Below are positions 21,841 through 31,590 of a stretch of 64,000 nt of DNA, piece by piece. The notes under the pieces were generated by a model. The model did not search any database. It was not told the origin of the DNA and worked only from the letters and a program-made list of their open reading frames with translations. The position numbers were made by a program, and so were the translations under genes. Within the stretch, counting starts at the first letter, position 1, and the number at the start of each line of letters is the position of its first letter. The DNA lies in NCBI RefSeq assembly GCF_049243985.1, contig NC_135384.1:12334501-12398500 (forward strand). The letters run 5' to 3'. The DNA is from Paroedura picta (taxonomy: Eukaryota > Chordata > Lepidosauria > Squamata > Gekkonidae).

Positions 21841-22505
21841 TAGAAGGGCCTCAGAATTGGGTTCCTTATCAGTATTTAAGGAATTCTGCACTTTCAGTAA
21901 GCATATGGCAGTAGTTAGTACTGATACTTATATAACTCCAAAGTAAAATATGGTCCTGCAATCAAACCAATGATTAGAACTTCAGGTTTTCTGCCCCAAT
22001 TCACTCTTGACAGAGGGAAGGAAGGGATTGTGTAAGTTGTTCAGAGGGCTCTCCGTATATACAGAACACTGACAAAATATTTATATTTTCACATTCTTTA
22101 TTTGTACCACAGAATACATCTTACTTGTGCGGTAACATCTCCTAGGCCATTGTGGCAATCTGGATCAGACATTACATCAAGAAGGCATATGGTACTCATG
22201 TTTGAGACAACCTGTATTGGTCATAGCCATTCTTACTGGGCTATAGCAAATTCAGCCATATTCAGAACAAGGGAACCCACCAAGGACATGGATAGAACAG
22301 CAAGCTGTTTTTCTTTTTCTTCCTTTAATTAGACATTTCATAATAATCCAGCAGAACCCCACTGAGACTGCTTTTGGGAGATGAGTCCTCCAATAGGGGT
22401 TGGGATGAACACGGTGCTGAAGTATTTTCTATGCCCACATTAGTTTGGTTATATAACCAGTTTTGGAGGACTTCCTCCGCTGAAGTATAGCAAATAATTA
22501 TAATT

Positions 22506-22683
22506 ACCTGAAAGTTTCTTCTCTTCTTCTCTTTCCAAGTATTCCACTGCCTTGTTGTTCAATGATTTCTGGCAGGTTTTGTTAATCACTTGACGTTTAT
22601 GTGGTAGAGGTTGAAAATGTGGTTGCTATTATGTAACCAGTTTTGGAGGACTCTACCCCACTGAATAGAAGAAACTTTCAGGT
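22506..22683. repeat. Inverted pair of 17-bp repeats (plus a direct repeat)
   Basis: ACCTGAAAGTTTCTTCT at 22506-22522 is the exact reverse complement of 22667-22683. In addition, TAACCAGTTTTGGAGGACT occurs at about 22456 and 22634. The structure lies 175 bp before the start of the receptor at 22858. No flanking target duplication identifies it as a transposon. Confidence 0.6.
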
Positions 22684-22857
22684 AAGTCCAATATTTTCTT
22701 TCTTTATATCCGTTTATGAAATGTGCTATCAGAACGAAACTTCTCTGAGAGTAAGCACCATTGAATAGGATCTTTGGAGACCTACCGAGAATTGTTTTCT
22801 AAAACCTTTCCTCCACTCTGCCCTGCAGGTAACCTGCATCTGGAGAGTGAGAACAAA

Positions 22858-23811
22858 ATGCCGAATCTGACCTCCACATCTGAATTCTTGCTCCTGATAT
22901 TTTCAGATATCCGAGAACTCCAGATCTTACATTTCTTTGTATTCTTCGTAATATATCTGACTGCACTGACTGGCAATCTTCTCATCATCATTCTTGTAGT
23001 GCTCGATCACCATCTGCACACCCCCATGTACTTCTTCCTAATGAACTTGGCACTCCTGAACCTTGGCTCAGTATCTGTCACGGTACCCAAAGCTACGGCC
23101 AATTCCCTCCTGAACACCAGGTCCATTTCTTATTCGGCATGTGTAGCTCAGGTTTTCTTCTTCTTCTTTTTCCAAGTGTCTGATTTTGGCATCTTAACCG
23201 CAATGGCCCATGATCGGTACGTCGCAATCTGCAATCCATTGCAATATGAGAGAATTATGCACAGAGGGGCCTGCCTGCAGATGGCAGCCTGTGCATGGTT
23301 TGCTGGCACCCTTTACGCCATTTTACATACCAGTTGCACATTTGCCATCACCTTCTGCTCCAATAGGATCAGTCAGTTCTTTTGTGAAATTCCGCAGCTA
23401 CTAAAACTCTCCTGTTCAGATTTATACCTCATTGAAGTTGGAGCTATTATAGTGAGTTGCACCATAGGTGGAGGGTTTTTTGTCTTCATCATCATAACCT
23501 ACGTGCAGATTTTTTCAACAGTGCTCCGCATGCCTTCTGTGCAGGGTCGGAAGAAAGCCCTCTCCACTTGCATCCCCCACCTCACGGTGGTGTCTCTGAA
23601 TGTTTTCACTGGAATGTTTGCTTACTTAAGGCCTCCCGCTAACTCTTCATCTGATATCAATATCTTTTTTGCTGTCCTGTATGCTATTGTACCACCACTG
23701 CTGAATCCCTTCATCTATAGCATGAGAAACAAGGACATCAAGACGGCATTGGTAAAGCTCTCTGATTTTAGACATTTCCCCCAAACCAGCTGTAGCCAAA
23801 TGTGTCTATAA
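22858..23811 (+). CDS. Olfactory receptor, OR14-like, group I, with TM2 Asp to Asn
   Basis: A 317-residue OR in a single exon. Landmarks are NLT at 3-5, TM1 GN at 39-40, LHTPMYFFL at 53-61, MAHDRYVAIC at 116-125, KALSTCIPHL, AIVPPLLNPFIYSMRN and a Cys-rich tail SCSQMCL. TM2 reads LMNLALLNLGS, so residue 68, Asp in the other complete receptors here, is Asn; by alignment this is the family's TM2 Asp that in rhodopsin-type receptors contributes to the sodium site. The frame is open upstream, but ATG 22858 matches the paralogs. A strong splice acceptor (pyrimidine tract then CCCTGCAG, AG at 22827-22828) lies 30 bp upstream. The coding frame is intact. Confidence 0.94.
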   Translation: MPNLTSTSEFLLLIFSDIRELQILHFFVFFVIYLTALTGNLLIIILVVLDHHLHTPMYFFLMNLALLNLGSVSVTVPKATANSLLNTRSISYSACVAQVFFFFFFQVSDFGILTAMAHDRYVAICNPLQYERIMHRGACLQMAACAWFAGTLYAILHTSCTFAITFCSNRISQFFCEIPQLLKLSCSDLYLIEVGAIIVSCTIGGGFFVFIIITYVQIFSTVLRMPSVQGRKKALSTCIPHLTVVSLNVFTGMFAYLRPPANSSSDINIFFAVLYAIVPPLLNPFIYSMRNKDIKTALVKLSDFRHFPQTSCSQMCL

Positions 23812-23944
23812 TAATTGCAAACTATCTTTTCTGCATTATGTTATTGGTTCTGCCTTTTTCGGTATATCAGCTCTCATGTGCCTGCACACCTCCTCAGATA
23901 CAATGTAACTCAGGAAATGTGCAAGCACACCAAATCTCATACTG

Positions 23945-23997
23945 TGAATAAAACCTTGTTCATCTTAAAGGTGCCACTGGATTCAAAATCTGATGCT
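23945..23997. repeat. Interspersed repeat tail (TTAAAGGTGCCACTGGATTC type)
   Basis: GAATAAAACCTTGTTCATCT followed by TAAAGGTGCCACTGGATTC matches the family-unknown repeat tail also seen at 14060-14118. It lies in the 3' flank of the OR at 22858. Confidence 0.45.
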
Positions 23998-24348
23998 TTA
24001 CAACCATTCTCACTTCTCTTTGTAGTACACCCTGTCTGTTTCTCTGCAGCAGACCTTCTCTATTATTGCCATCGAGGCCGAAGTTGTAAATGGCAAGGGT
24101 AGAAATGTAGAAAAGCAACAATAACAGCACAGGTTGCAACTTCAGATTTTCTAAGGGTCCGTATGTGTCTTTGGTGCCCATCCATCAAATCAGGAAACAT
24201 TTCCATTCGTTCTTCCCGTCAGTTCTCAAATAAACGCTGCTGACTATGCAGCCGTAAGAAGCCTTGCAAGTGATATAGTTGTGTTCATTTCAAGGATGGC
24301 TTTGACAGGAATTTCGTCAATGATGAGTTGTATTATAATGTCATAGAT

Positions 24349-24675
24349 CAGGGGTCCCCAGCCTTTTAGCACATGGGGGCTGTATTAGCGCACCTGGTGC
24401 CTAAAGTGGGCCACAGCTTAAACCCAAATGTAACAAAGCTTTAACCGAATAATTTAGATCAAAAGTGAACAGAAGGAACCATGGAGACCAAAACAATGTT
24501 GCGATGGTTTTTTTTGCAAGAAAGGGACAGGATGAACAGCAGCAGATGGTGCCTCTTGAGGCAGGAAGAACAGTCTGGGTATAAGGATGACAGTAGCAAA
24601 CAAGCAGGCTAGAGGGCTGCACAGAAAGAGGTCAGGGGCCGCATGTGGCCCACGGGCCTCAGGTGTGGACTCCTG
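24349..24675. mobile_element. hAT-type MITE (nonautonomous DNA transposon)
   Basis: The 327-bp element begins CAGGGGTCCCCAGCC and ends with the complement of CAGGAGTCCACACC, so the terminal inverted repeats are imperfect. It is flanked by a perfect 8-bp duplication TCATAGAT (24341-24348 and 24676-24683). Eight-base duplications and CAGGGGTC ends are typical of hAT elements. No transposase frame is present. Confidence 0.88.
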
Positions 24676-24683
24676 TCATAGAT

Positions 24684-25720
24684 CTTAGGTCTTTCTTTAA
24701 AAATGACTGCATTCCTGCGTATTTCAAGGTGATGTAAAATAAAGTGTTTCACTCTTTCTTCGTGCCTTTCTTAAGGTTGAAACGATCCTTGGAATGATTT
24801 CTGGCCCTGGGTAGGGGGAAAAGCACAATATTGATATCTGCCTTCTGTCTTCTTTTCCTGATAGAGTTCAAAGCAGGAGGGTTGGGGAGGGGTTCAATAG
24901 AATCAAGGCAAGAGGAGAAAAAATAATTAAGAAAAATCTTCTTGCAGTCAGGAAGGTTGAATGAAAGCCTTGTAAACAACATAAATGACGTAACCCAAAG
25001 TTGACTGGCAAAGTGGCATAAGGCCAATCAAGACGCAACACATTTTTTGGCAGTAAGAAGGCCAAAGCTTTATTTGACACCAACTGCAAAATCTGAGGTT
25101 TGGGCTGGCATGAGGGGAGAGCACCCATCACAACCATCCAGCTGCTAACATGGACACCCTGGGTACCCCTCCCACTGGGAGAGCAGATCCCTTGCTCCTA
25201 GAGTCCCTCCATGGAGAGACAGCCTGCTTGAATGGTTGGCGGGCGACCATCTCATCCATCCACTCCGATTGCCTGGCTCTGAGTGCCTGACCTTCCCATC
25301 AGGGTAAGGCTGTGCCCTGTAGTTAGCCGATCTCTTAATGACACTCCCCCCCCCCAAACCTTCAGGTGCCAGTACGCAAACTGGTCCCTGGATCAAAAGC
25401 TCTTCCTTGTGCCCCTTTACACCACAGCTGTGACAAAACATATATAACCATTCTTCTGAACCATAAGAACAGGGTGGGTGTATGGGTAAGCTCTCCAAAT
25501 GGTGATCTGGTGGCAGAGAGAATGGGCTTCCCCACATGGCACTTTAAGTATGCACCCAGGATCCTGCCCATCACACACACACTGAGTATACCTAGCAAGG
25601 CGCGCATGTGGTTCAGTGGGCCTAACAAGGCTGCATCTTTCCTGGCCACCTTCCTTAGGCATCAACAACTAGCCTTCTTTCAATTGTGGCCGCATATATT
25701 ACAGTTACATGAATATATAG
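24684..25720. other. Intergenic, no gene recognised
   Basis: The stretch contains several short open frames on both strands but no domain I recognise. On the minus strand AATAAAGCTTTGGCC at about 25070 could be a polyadenylation signal of an old repeat or LTR-like end, but no second border or target duplication was found. Confidence 0.4.
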
Positions 25721-25727
25721 ATTCGAT

Positions 25728-25744
25728 ATTATTACTACTACTAT

Positions 25745-25812
<68 letters not shown>

Positions 25813-25822
25813 TTATTATTGT
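25728..25822. repeat. (TAC)n microsatellite
   Basis: About 30 ACT/TAC units run with ATT variants at both ends. The long Leu or Ser runs seen in translated frames here are artefacts of this repeat. Confidence 0.95.
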
Positions 25823-26669
25823 AATTCCTTACTTTACTACACAGATGTGTCCTGGGTCTATACTGTGATGGACAAAATTCACAATCGCCACGTAGACACC
25901 TTTCTGTATACCTAATAAATAACACATTATAAGTAAGCGCTTATAATTTTTCCCCAAAAAATAAATTTAAATTATTTTTTTGAATATTCCCATATGATCC
26001 TTTCCTGGTATGAAGTAAAATCTCTGTTTGTAGGCTGTGTACATATCAAAAGAAGGCAAATGGTGACCCTGTTGTACTCAGCAAAGAAGACTAGCCAAAT
26101 CCTGAGATCCTCCTTCATATACCTGGTTATTCATATGAGGTGGTGTTGAGCAGAGGCATTCACTGTGGCTTGTGTCAGGTGAGCACAAAAGGCCTCCCTG
26201 GTATAATGCTCTACCAGTGATTGCAACTCCCTCAATGTACATTTAATTAATGCCAGTCAAGGTAATAACAGTCTGCAGTGGAAGAAGCTTGCCTTTGAAC
26301 AGGTGAGATCCCAAAATAGGCTAACTGTGTTTAGGAGCCCACATTTGTATTAGGAAGTAGCAGGACTCCCAGTTCCCCATCCAGGATAGGGAAGGCTGAA
26401 ACACACTCCAGAAAATTTGCTGGTCTATGACCGTAATTGAGATCTGTCTGTTTGTCACTCCAAGCAAGTCATAGTACCTGCTAGTCTCACATACAGAAAA
26501 CCATCCAAATACTGGCTTTCACTGCCATCTCTAGAAAGATGTCTGTCAGGCCAAACCTGTACTCCTGTGTACACCTGATATCTGGGCATCCAATAGTTAA
26601 ATCTTTGCTCAGCCTCATTGTTTTTGCTACCCTTTCTTCACATGTTGAGGGAGGGCCACAGATGGTATT

Positions 26670-26870
26670 AAGTCATTGGCGCCAACCCAAAGCTTGATGG
26701 GAAAGCTCCATTTTGCAGGCCTTGTTGAACTGTACTAGCTCTGACAGGGCTCAGGTCTCCTCCAGGAGATCATTCCACCAAATAAGGGCCAGGACTGAAA
26801 ATGTCCTGGCCCTGGTTGGGGCCAAACATGCTTCCTTGGGACCAAGGACCACCAACCGGTTGAAATTTCC
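26670..26870 (-). mobile_element. L2-like LINE 3' fragment
   Basis: The reverse complement contains TGGTGGAATGATCTCCTGGA and CAAGGCCTGCAAAATGGAGC, matching the plus-strand copy at 27505-27600. The two copies form an inverted pair around a CR1 fragment. Family assignment is tentative. Confidence 0.5.
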
Positions 26871-26899
26871 AGAATGTAGTGGTTATTACTGTGTAAGGA

Positions 26900-27260
26900 G
26901 GCATCACTTCAAAAAGGGCATGGACAAAATTGAGAGGGTACAGAAGACAGAGAAGAGGATGATCCAGGGTCTGGGGACCAAGCCCTATGAGGGACTGAGG
27001 GACTTGGGGCTGAGGGACCAAGCCCTATGAGGGACTGGGGCTGAGGGACTTGGGAATGTTCAACCTGGAGAAGAGGAGGTTGAGAGGGGACATGATTGTT
27101 CTTTTTAAGTATTTGAAAGGTTGTCAGTTAGAGGAGAGCAGGGAAAGGTTCCTGTTGGTAAAAGAGGATAGGACCTGAAGTAATGGATTTAAACTATGTA
27201 TAGAACCGTGCCGGCTAGATATCAGGGGTGGGGGAGGATTCACACTTAGGGTAGTTCAGC
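26900..27260 (+). mobile_element. CR1 LINE 3' fragment
   Basis: The translated segments MDKIERVQKTEKRMIQGLG, LGNVQPGEEEVERGHDCSF (in another frame) and the DNA CTTTTTAAGTATTTGAAAGG followed by AATGGATTTAAACTATG correspond in order to the conserved C-terminal end of CR1 proteins (VQRRMTRMI, FSLEKRRLRGDL, VFKYLKG, NGLKL). A small internal duplication (ACCAAGCCCTATGAGGGACT, twice, 26970-27040) and frame breaks show it is dead. Confidence 0.75.
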
Positions 27261-27454
27261 AGGTAGGGGAGACCACTTAGTGGTAATCATCATAGTGGAA
27301 TCTGACAACCTGCCATCCCATGGTTTTCACCCACCCCAGCAAGCAGGCTAAGTTGGGCTAGGATAAGGGCTCATGGGACTTATAGTCTATGGACATCTGG
27401 AGAGCCACAGTTTGGCCACCCCTAGACTAGGGTATATCATGTGTCATATAGGTC

Positions 27455-27870
27455 AGATGAAGCCAGGATCCAATGCTGTGCTAAGGTCTCCTGCACCTGT
27501 CAAAGATACCTGGTGGAATGAGCTCCCAGAGGAGATCAGGGCCCTGGAGGAGCTAAAACAGTTTTGCAGGGCCTGCAAAAGGGAGCTCTTCCACCAGGCA
27601 TTTGGTTGAGACCAGGCACAACCAACAACATCTACAGGGCCCCTACCCCGCTCCCTCTCCCCACCCCCAGAAATCCATCAAGGCATTCTGCTGCTGGACC
27701 TGTTGTATTATTACTGTTAATGTTGTTCTGTTACCCTGTTATCAGTTAGTATTATTAATGTTACAGTTATTTATATGTATGGTTCTTTGTATAGTTCTCA
27801 GTTCTGTCAACCGCCCTGAGGCTTTGGGGAGGGCGGTATATAAATGTGAATAAATAAAACAAATAATAAA
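27455..27870 (+). mobile_element. L2-like LINE 3' end
   Basis: A frame reading TWWNELPEEIRALEELKQFC and CKRELFHQAFG resembles the C-terminus of L2-type proteins. It is followed by the structured tail CAACCGCCCTGAGGC...GGGCGGTATATAAAT and an AATAAA-rich end. It interrupts sequence that is continuous, in inverted orientation, at 18420-18490. Confidence 0.55.
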
Positions 27871-28539
27871 AAATAATTTATTCCAGAAGTTGACTGTTTT
27901 TGGTGGGGTGGCATTGGAGGGATCCATTGCCTTTGCTGCCCTCTCCTGTCCCTAAGATATTGGGATGACAAATGTTCATCAACACCTGTACACTGTCCTC
28001 AGCACATAAGCATGAAGGAAGATATTGAAACCTGATTGCGCTACGTCAGGTATGAAGACGGGTTAGTCCACAGTGACTGGATCCATCATAATCTCACCAT
28101 CTACCAGTGCCTCAAAAAGGGGCAAAACAAATAACATATATCAGAACTGTAGAGTGCTTTTTATCTTCTTTTATGTACAGTCCCCCCCACCCCTGGATCA
28201 TAGGCTGATACAATTGTCACTCTATGGCAGTGGAAACTGGGTTATAGATTACAGATTCATATCTGATTGTGATATTTCCATTCGAGAATACAAGTTACAA
28301 GCTGATCAGCGTGAAGTATAATAGTTTCAGATGGATAAACTTTCCTATTTCAATCCCCCTCCCCCCAGTGAACATGTATTTGTGATTATTCCCAATATAC
28401 ATACTGTACATACATACTGTATCCTGTTTTCTTCTGCCTTGATAGAGTGAAAAATGAAAACCAAATGAAATCTGACTTAACAATTTTAAATGGGTGACTA
28501 GGGTGAGGTACCTGAATGTACTTATTAGGCTGTCTCTGA

Positions 28540-28711
28540 CCATTTATGCACTGGAGGTTTCATGCCGGGCTGCAGGCTGGAGTTTTAGTCGTGGCAGGTT
28601 GCCCCACCTCTTCCTGCACCCACACGGGGGAGCATTTGGTACACCTCATCCATTCCTGATTTGTGCACCTGCACAGAAGCTGGGGCAGTGAAGTTCCCAG
28701 TGCATAAATGG
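28540..28711. mobile_element. MITE with 15-bp terminal inverted repeats
   Basis: CCATTTATGCACTGG (28540-28554) is the exact reverse complement of 28697-28711. The direct repeat GTCTCTG flanks the element (28532-28538 and 28711-28717). The inverted paralogous sites near 36040, 43645 and 51430 read GGCTGTTCCGGAGACTTC on the complementary strand without this 170 bp, giving an empty site. It is probably hAT-like; the superfamily is not certain. No coding frame was seen. Confidence 0.8.
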
Positions 28712-28719
28712 TCTCTGTG

Positions 28720-29491
28720 TCTTCTTTTTGTCCTCTCAAGAAACCTTCTAAGAGAAGTACCAGTGGCACCAATACCTAGGAGGGCTGTACTCTAAATCTT
28801 TACTGGAGTTCCCTGCTTGAGATACATTTAGATCACTAAGAAAGTCCCAACATTTTCAACTCTCACAGGAGAGAAGGGGAAACCCAAATCTAGTTTTATC
28901 AAGCTGAGCATCAGAGGTGGGGCATCTGCTGGGGCTTCAGGCGGGGCTTACTGATACCAGACCCTGCCCTGATACATTGTTTGATAGTTTGCGATTAGCA
29001 CATCACTTTCAGCAATAACTCGTGGTGGTTTAAAACAGTAGACATAATGCCCCCATTAAAACTACACAACCCAACAAATACCTCCTCTGCCTGAGTGCTC
29101 TTCCTTTACCTGCAGGTTTGCAAGTGTTCCATCTCATATCAGCTCCCTGGACTGACCATCATTCCAGGAAAGAATCTGCAGATGGGGACACTCCCAGATA
29201 CACACGCCTCATAGTTCCATTCAGGAAATGGCATGCAGGTGACTGAGGGAGTGGCTGGGAGCAGATAGACAAAGGATGCACAGGCATGTGGGGGTATGCT
29301 GGAGGGTATAGAGATCATGGTTCTGATGGACATAGGAAGAGAGGGGCACTCATGAGTACTCTTCACCCAAAGGCAATCCAGACATGAACTTTGCTCCCAT
29401 TTCTGCAGCGAGAAATTTTTTTACAACCTCTTGTAAGAAAAATCACTTTGACACAATATCTGAGGTATATAAAAAATTATCTCCACATTAT
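28720..29491. other. 3' flank of the minus-strand OR, no gene
   Basis: Part of the stretch (28720-28790) matches, inverted, the flanks at about 35980-36030 of the group II units (TCAAGAAACCTTCTAAGAGA). No gene was recognised. Confidence 0.45.
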
Positions 29492-30457
29492 TCAACCCCA
29501 CTTTTGTAGAAGAGATTTGCTTGCAATGATTTTTGGAAAATCTCCTAGGGCAGAGAGCTTCAACAGTGCAGTCTTGAATTCTTTGTTTCTCATGCCGTAG
29601 ATGAATGGATTGAGCAAGGGAGGGAGAACAGAATAAATGATCGCAAAAAGAAGATTCCGGGCTTTTAAAGCATGTCTCTGAGGCCACACATAGGCAAAGA
29701 TCCCAGTGCCTATCACCAAAGACACCACAGTGAGGTGGGGAAGACAAGTGGAGAGGGCCTTTCTCTGACCCTGAACAGAAGGGATTCTAAGCACGACTGA
29801 AAATATCTGCATGTAGGAGACAATGATGAAGACGAAGCATCCAAGTGCAAAGAAAGCGCTAAACACAATAATACCAACCTCAACCAGATATATGTCAGAA
29901 CAGGAGAGTTTGAGTATCTGGGGAACTTCACAGAAGAACTGATCGATCATGTTGGAGCAGAAGGTGATGGCAAAAGTTCCTCCAGTGTGTAATAGACCAT
30001 AGAGTATACCTGCAATCCATGCACTGGTGGCCATCTGAATGCAGGCTCCACTGTGCATGATGGCCTCATATTGCAATGGACTGCAGATAGCAACATAACG
30101 ATCATGTGCCATTATGGTTAAGATGGCCACATCTGAAACTTGAAAAAAGAAAAGGAAAAAAACCTGAGCTACACAGGCCGAATAAGCAATGGACCTGCTG
30201 TCCAGGAGGGAATTGGCCATAGCTCTGGGTACTGTGACGGACACTATGCCAATATCCATAAGTGCCAGGTTCATGAGGAAAAAGTACATGGGGGTATGCA
30301 GGTGATGATCAAAGGCTACCGCAATGATGATGAGAAGATTGCCAGTCACTGCAGTCAAGTATACGGCCAAGAATACAAAGAAATGCAAGATCTGTAGTTC
30401 TCGGATGTCTGAAAATTCCAGGAGCAGAAATTCAGATGGAGAAGTAAGATTGGGCAT
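29492..30457 (-). CDS. Olfactory receptor, OR14-like, group II, inverted
   Basis: A 321-residue OR, the only one on the minus strand. Landmarks are NLT at 3-5, TM1 GN at 39-40, LHTPMYFFL, TM2 Asp (LALMDIG), MAHDRYVAIC at 116-125, SYMQIF, the TM6 motif KALSTCLPHL and LLNPFIYGMRN, with a C-terminus ending LLQKWG. The start ATG (30455-30457) aligns with the other group II genes. The frame is open 18 codons further upstream, but a splice acceptor (TGTTCCACAG, complement of 30487-30488) lies in between, so that extension is probably intron. Its 5' flank matches, inverted, that of the OR at 34008, so the two genes are head-to-head, 3.5 kb apart. It appears intact. Confidence 0.95.
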   Translation of the reverse strand: MPNLTSPSEFLLLEFSDIRELQILHFFVFLAVYLTAVTGNLLIIIAVAFDHHLHTPMYFFLMNLALMDIGIVSVTVPRAMANSLLDSRSIAYSACVAQVFFLFFFQVSDVAILTIMAHDRYVAICSPLQYEAIMHSGACIQMATSAWIAGILYGLLHTGGTFAITFCSNMIDQFFCEVPQILKLSCSDIYLVEVGIIVFSAFFALGCFVFIIVSYMQIFSVVLRIPSVQGQRKALSTCLPHLTVVSLVIGTGIFAYVWPQRHALKARNLLFAIIYSVLPPLLNPFIYGMRNKEFKTALLKLSALGDFPKIIASKSLLQKWG

Positions 30458-31315
30458 TATGCCCTCAATATCCAGTTGCAGTCGGTCTGTGGAACATATT
30501 AGAGAAACCATTTTATATTCGCAATGTCAATTAACAATTATTCTGGTTTCTTACATCATCACCCCAGTCTATGAGACAGCCCTGCATTGAATTGCATGTA
30601 AAGAACCAGGGATATTCTTCAACAGGGACAAAATAGACAGGGGAATAGTTCTCTCACTTGCTGTCATCAGACACAAATCGACTCATAATATACTGAAGTG
30701 CTCTAATCTTATCCAAGTTCCATGCTTATAGTTTCTGGCCACTTGATTGCTAATTTCTGTTTAACAGAATTCAAAAGGCTGTATACAGGAAGAAGAAATC
30801 TATTTATATTCTGTGCTTGGCAAATTACTCCCAAGGGTTTAGCTCACTTATTTAGCTCACTCATGGCTGAAACCCTTTCTGACTTGCCGTAAAATTTCTT
30901 CTACAATTGCATTAAACATAAATTAATATTTAATATAGTCTGTGTCCCAGTATATGACATAAGATTAAAGTCATGAGAGAAAAATACACACCTATTCCTG
31001 CAAGTCAAGGAAGAAAAAACGCCAAAGTTTAAATCCTCATATCCCAGGGTAATTCTGTTATCAGCCCCTTATCTACACAGATACCTGGACACCAAAGAAC
31101 AATACCTCCAGCCCTTCTGGGATTAAGATCCAGAAATTCACTCCTACAGGGTAGGGTCCTTTCAAAGAAATTGTCACAAAACACTAAATTTGGTAGCTGT
31201 TGCCAGTGAAAGCTGGAGTATTGTACTCAGAGAGAAGCCTGCTGAAATCAAGAACATCACAAAATATAAGTAATATAAGTAATATAAGTAAATCTGTTTT
31301 AATGAACAATGAGGA

Positions 31316-31590
31316 TAACAATAATTTATTCATGGTCATAGACCAGTAAAATACAATATAAAAAACACAAGGATAACAGGTAAAACATGGACCTCTGGTT
31401 AATAGGACCCCCAACAGAGGTCCATAGTCCAAGCAAGGTTTCAGGTCAACATGACCCAAACAATGAATGGAACAAAGTCACACATAATCCAGACATGCAG
31501 ACTGATTCTGCAGTTTTTAAAATTTATTCATGGTCATAGACCAGTAAAATACAATATAAAAAACACAAGGATAACAGGTAAAACATAATA
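31316..31590 (-). mobile_element. Two tandem LINE 3' ends
   Basis: TTTATTCATGGTCATAGACC followed by AGTAAAATACAATATAAAAA occurs at 31326-31386 and again at 31524-31586. The complement (TACTGGTCTATGACCATGAA) matches the 3' ends of the LINE family at 37572 and 21196. Both copies are on the minus strand; only tails remain. Confidence 0.65.

Noticed and set aside
25366-25824. 152-residue plus-strand frame ending in poly-Leu (and a minus-strand poly-Ser frame)
   Set aside because: The homopolymer is the (TAC)n repeat; the upstream part has no recognisable domain and no paralog elsewhere in the window.
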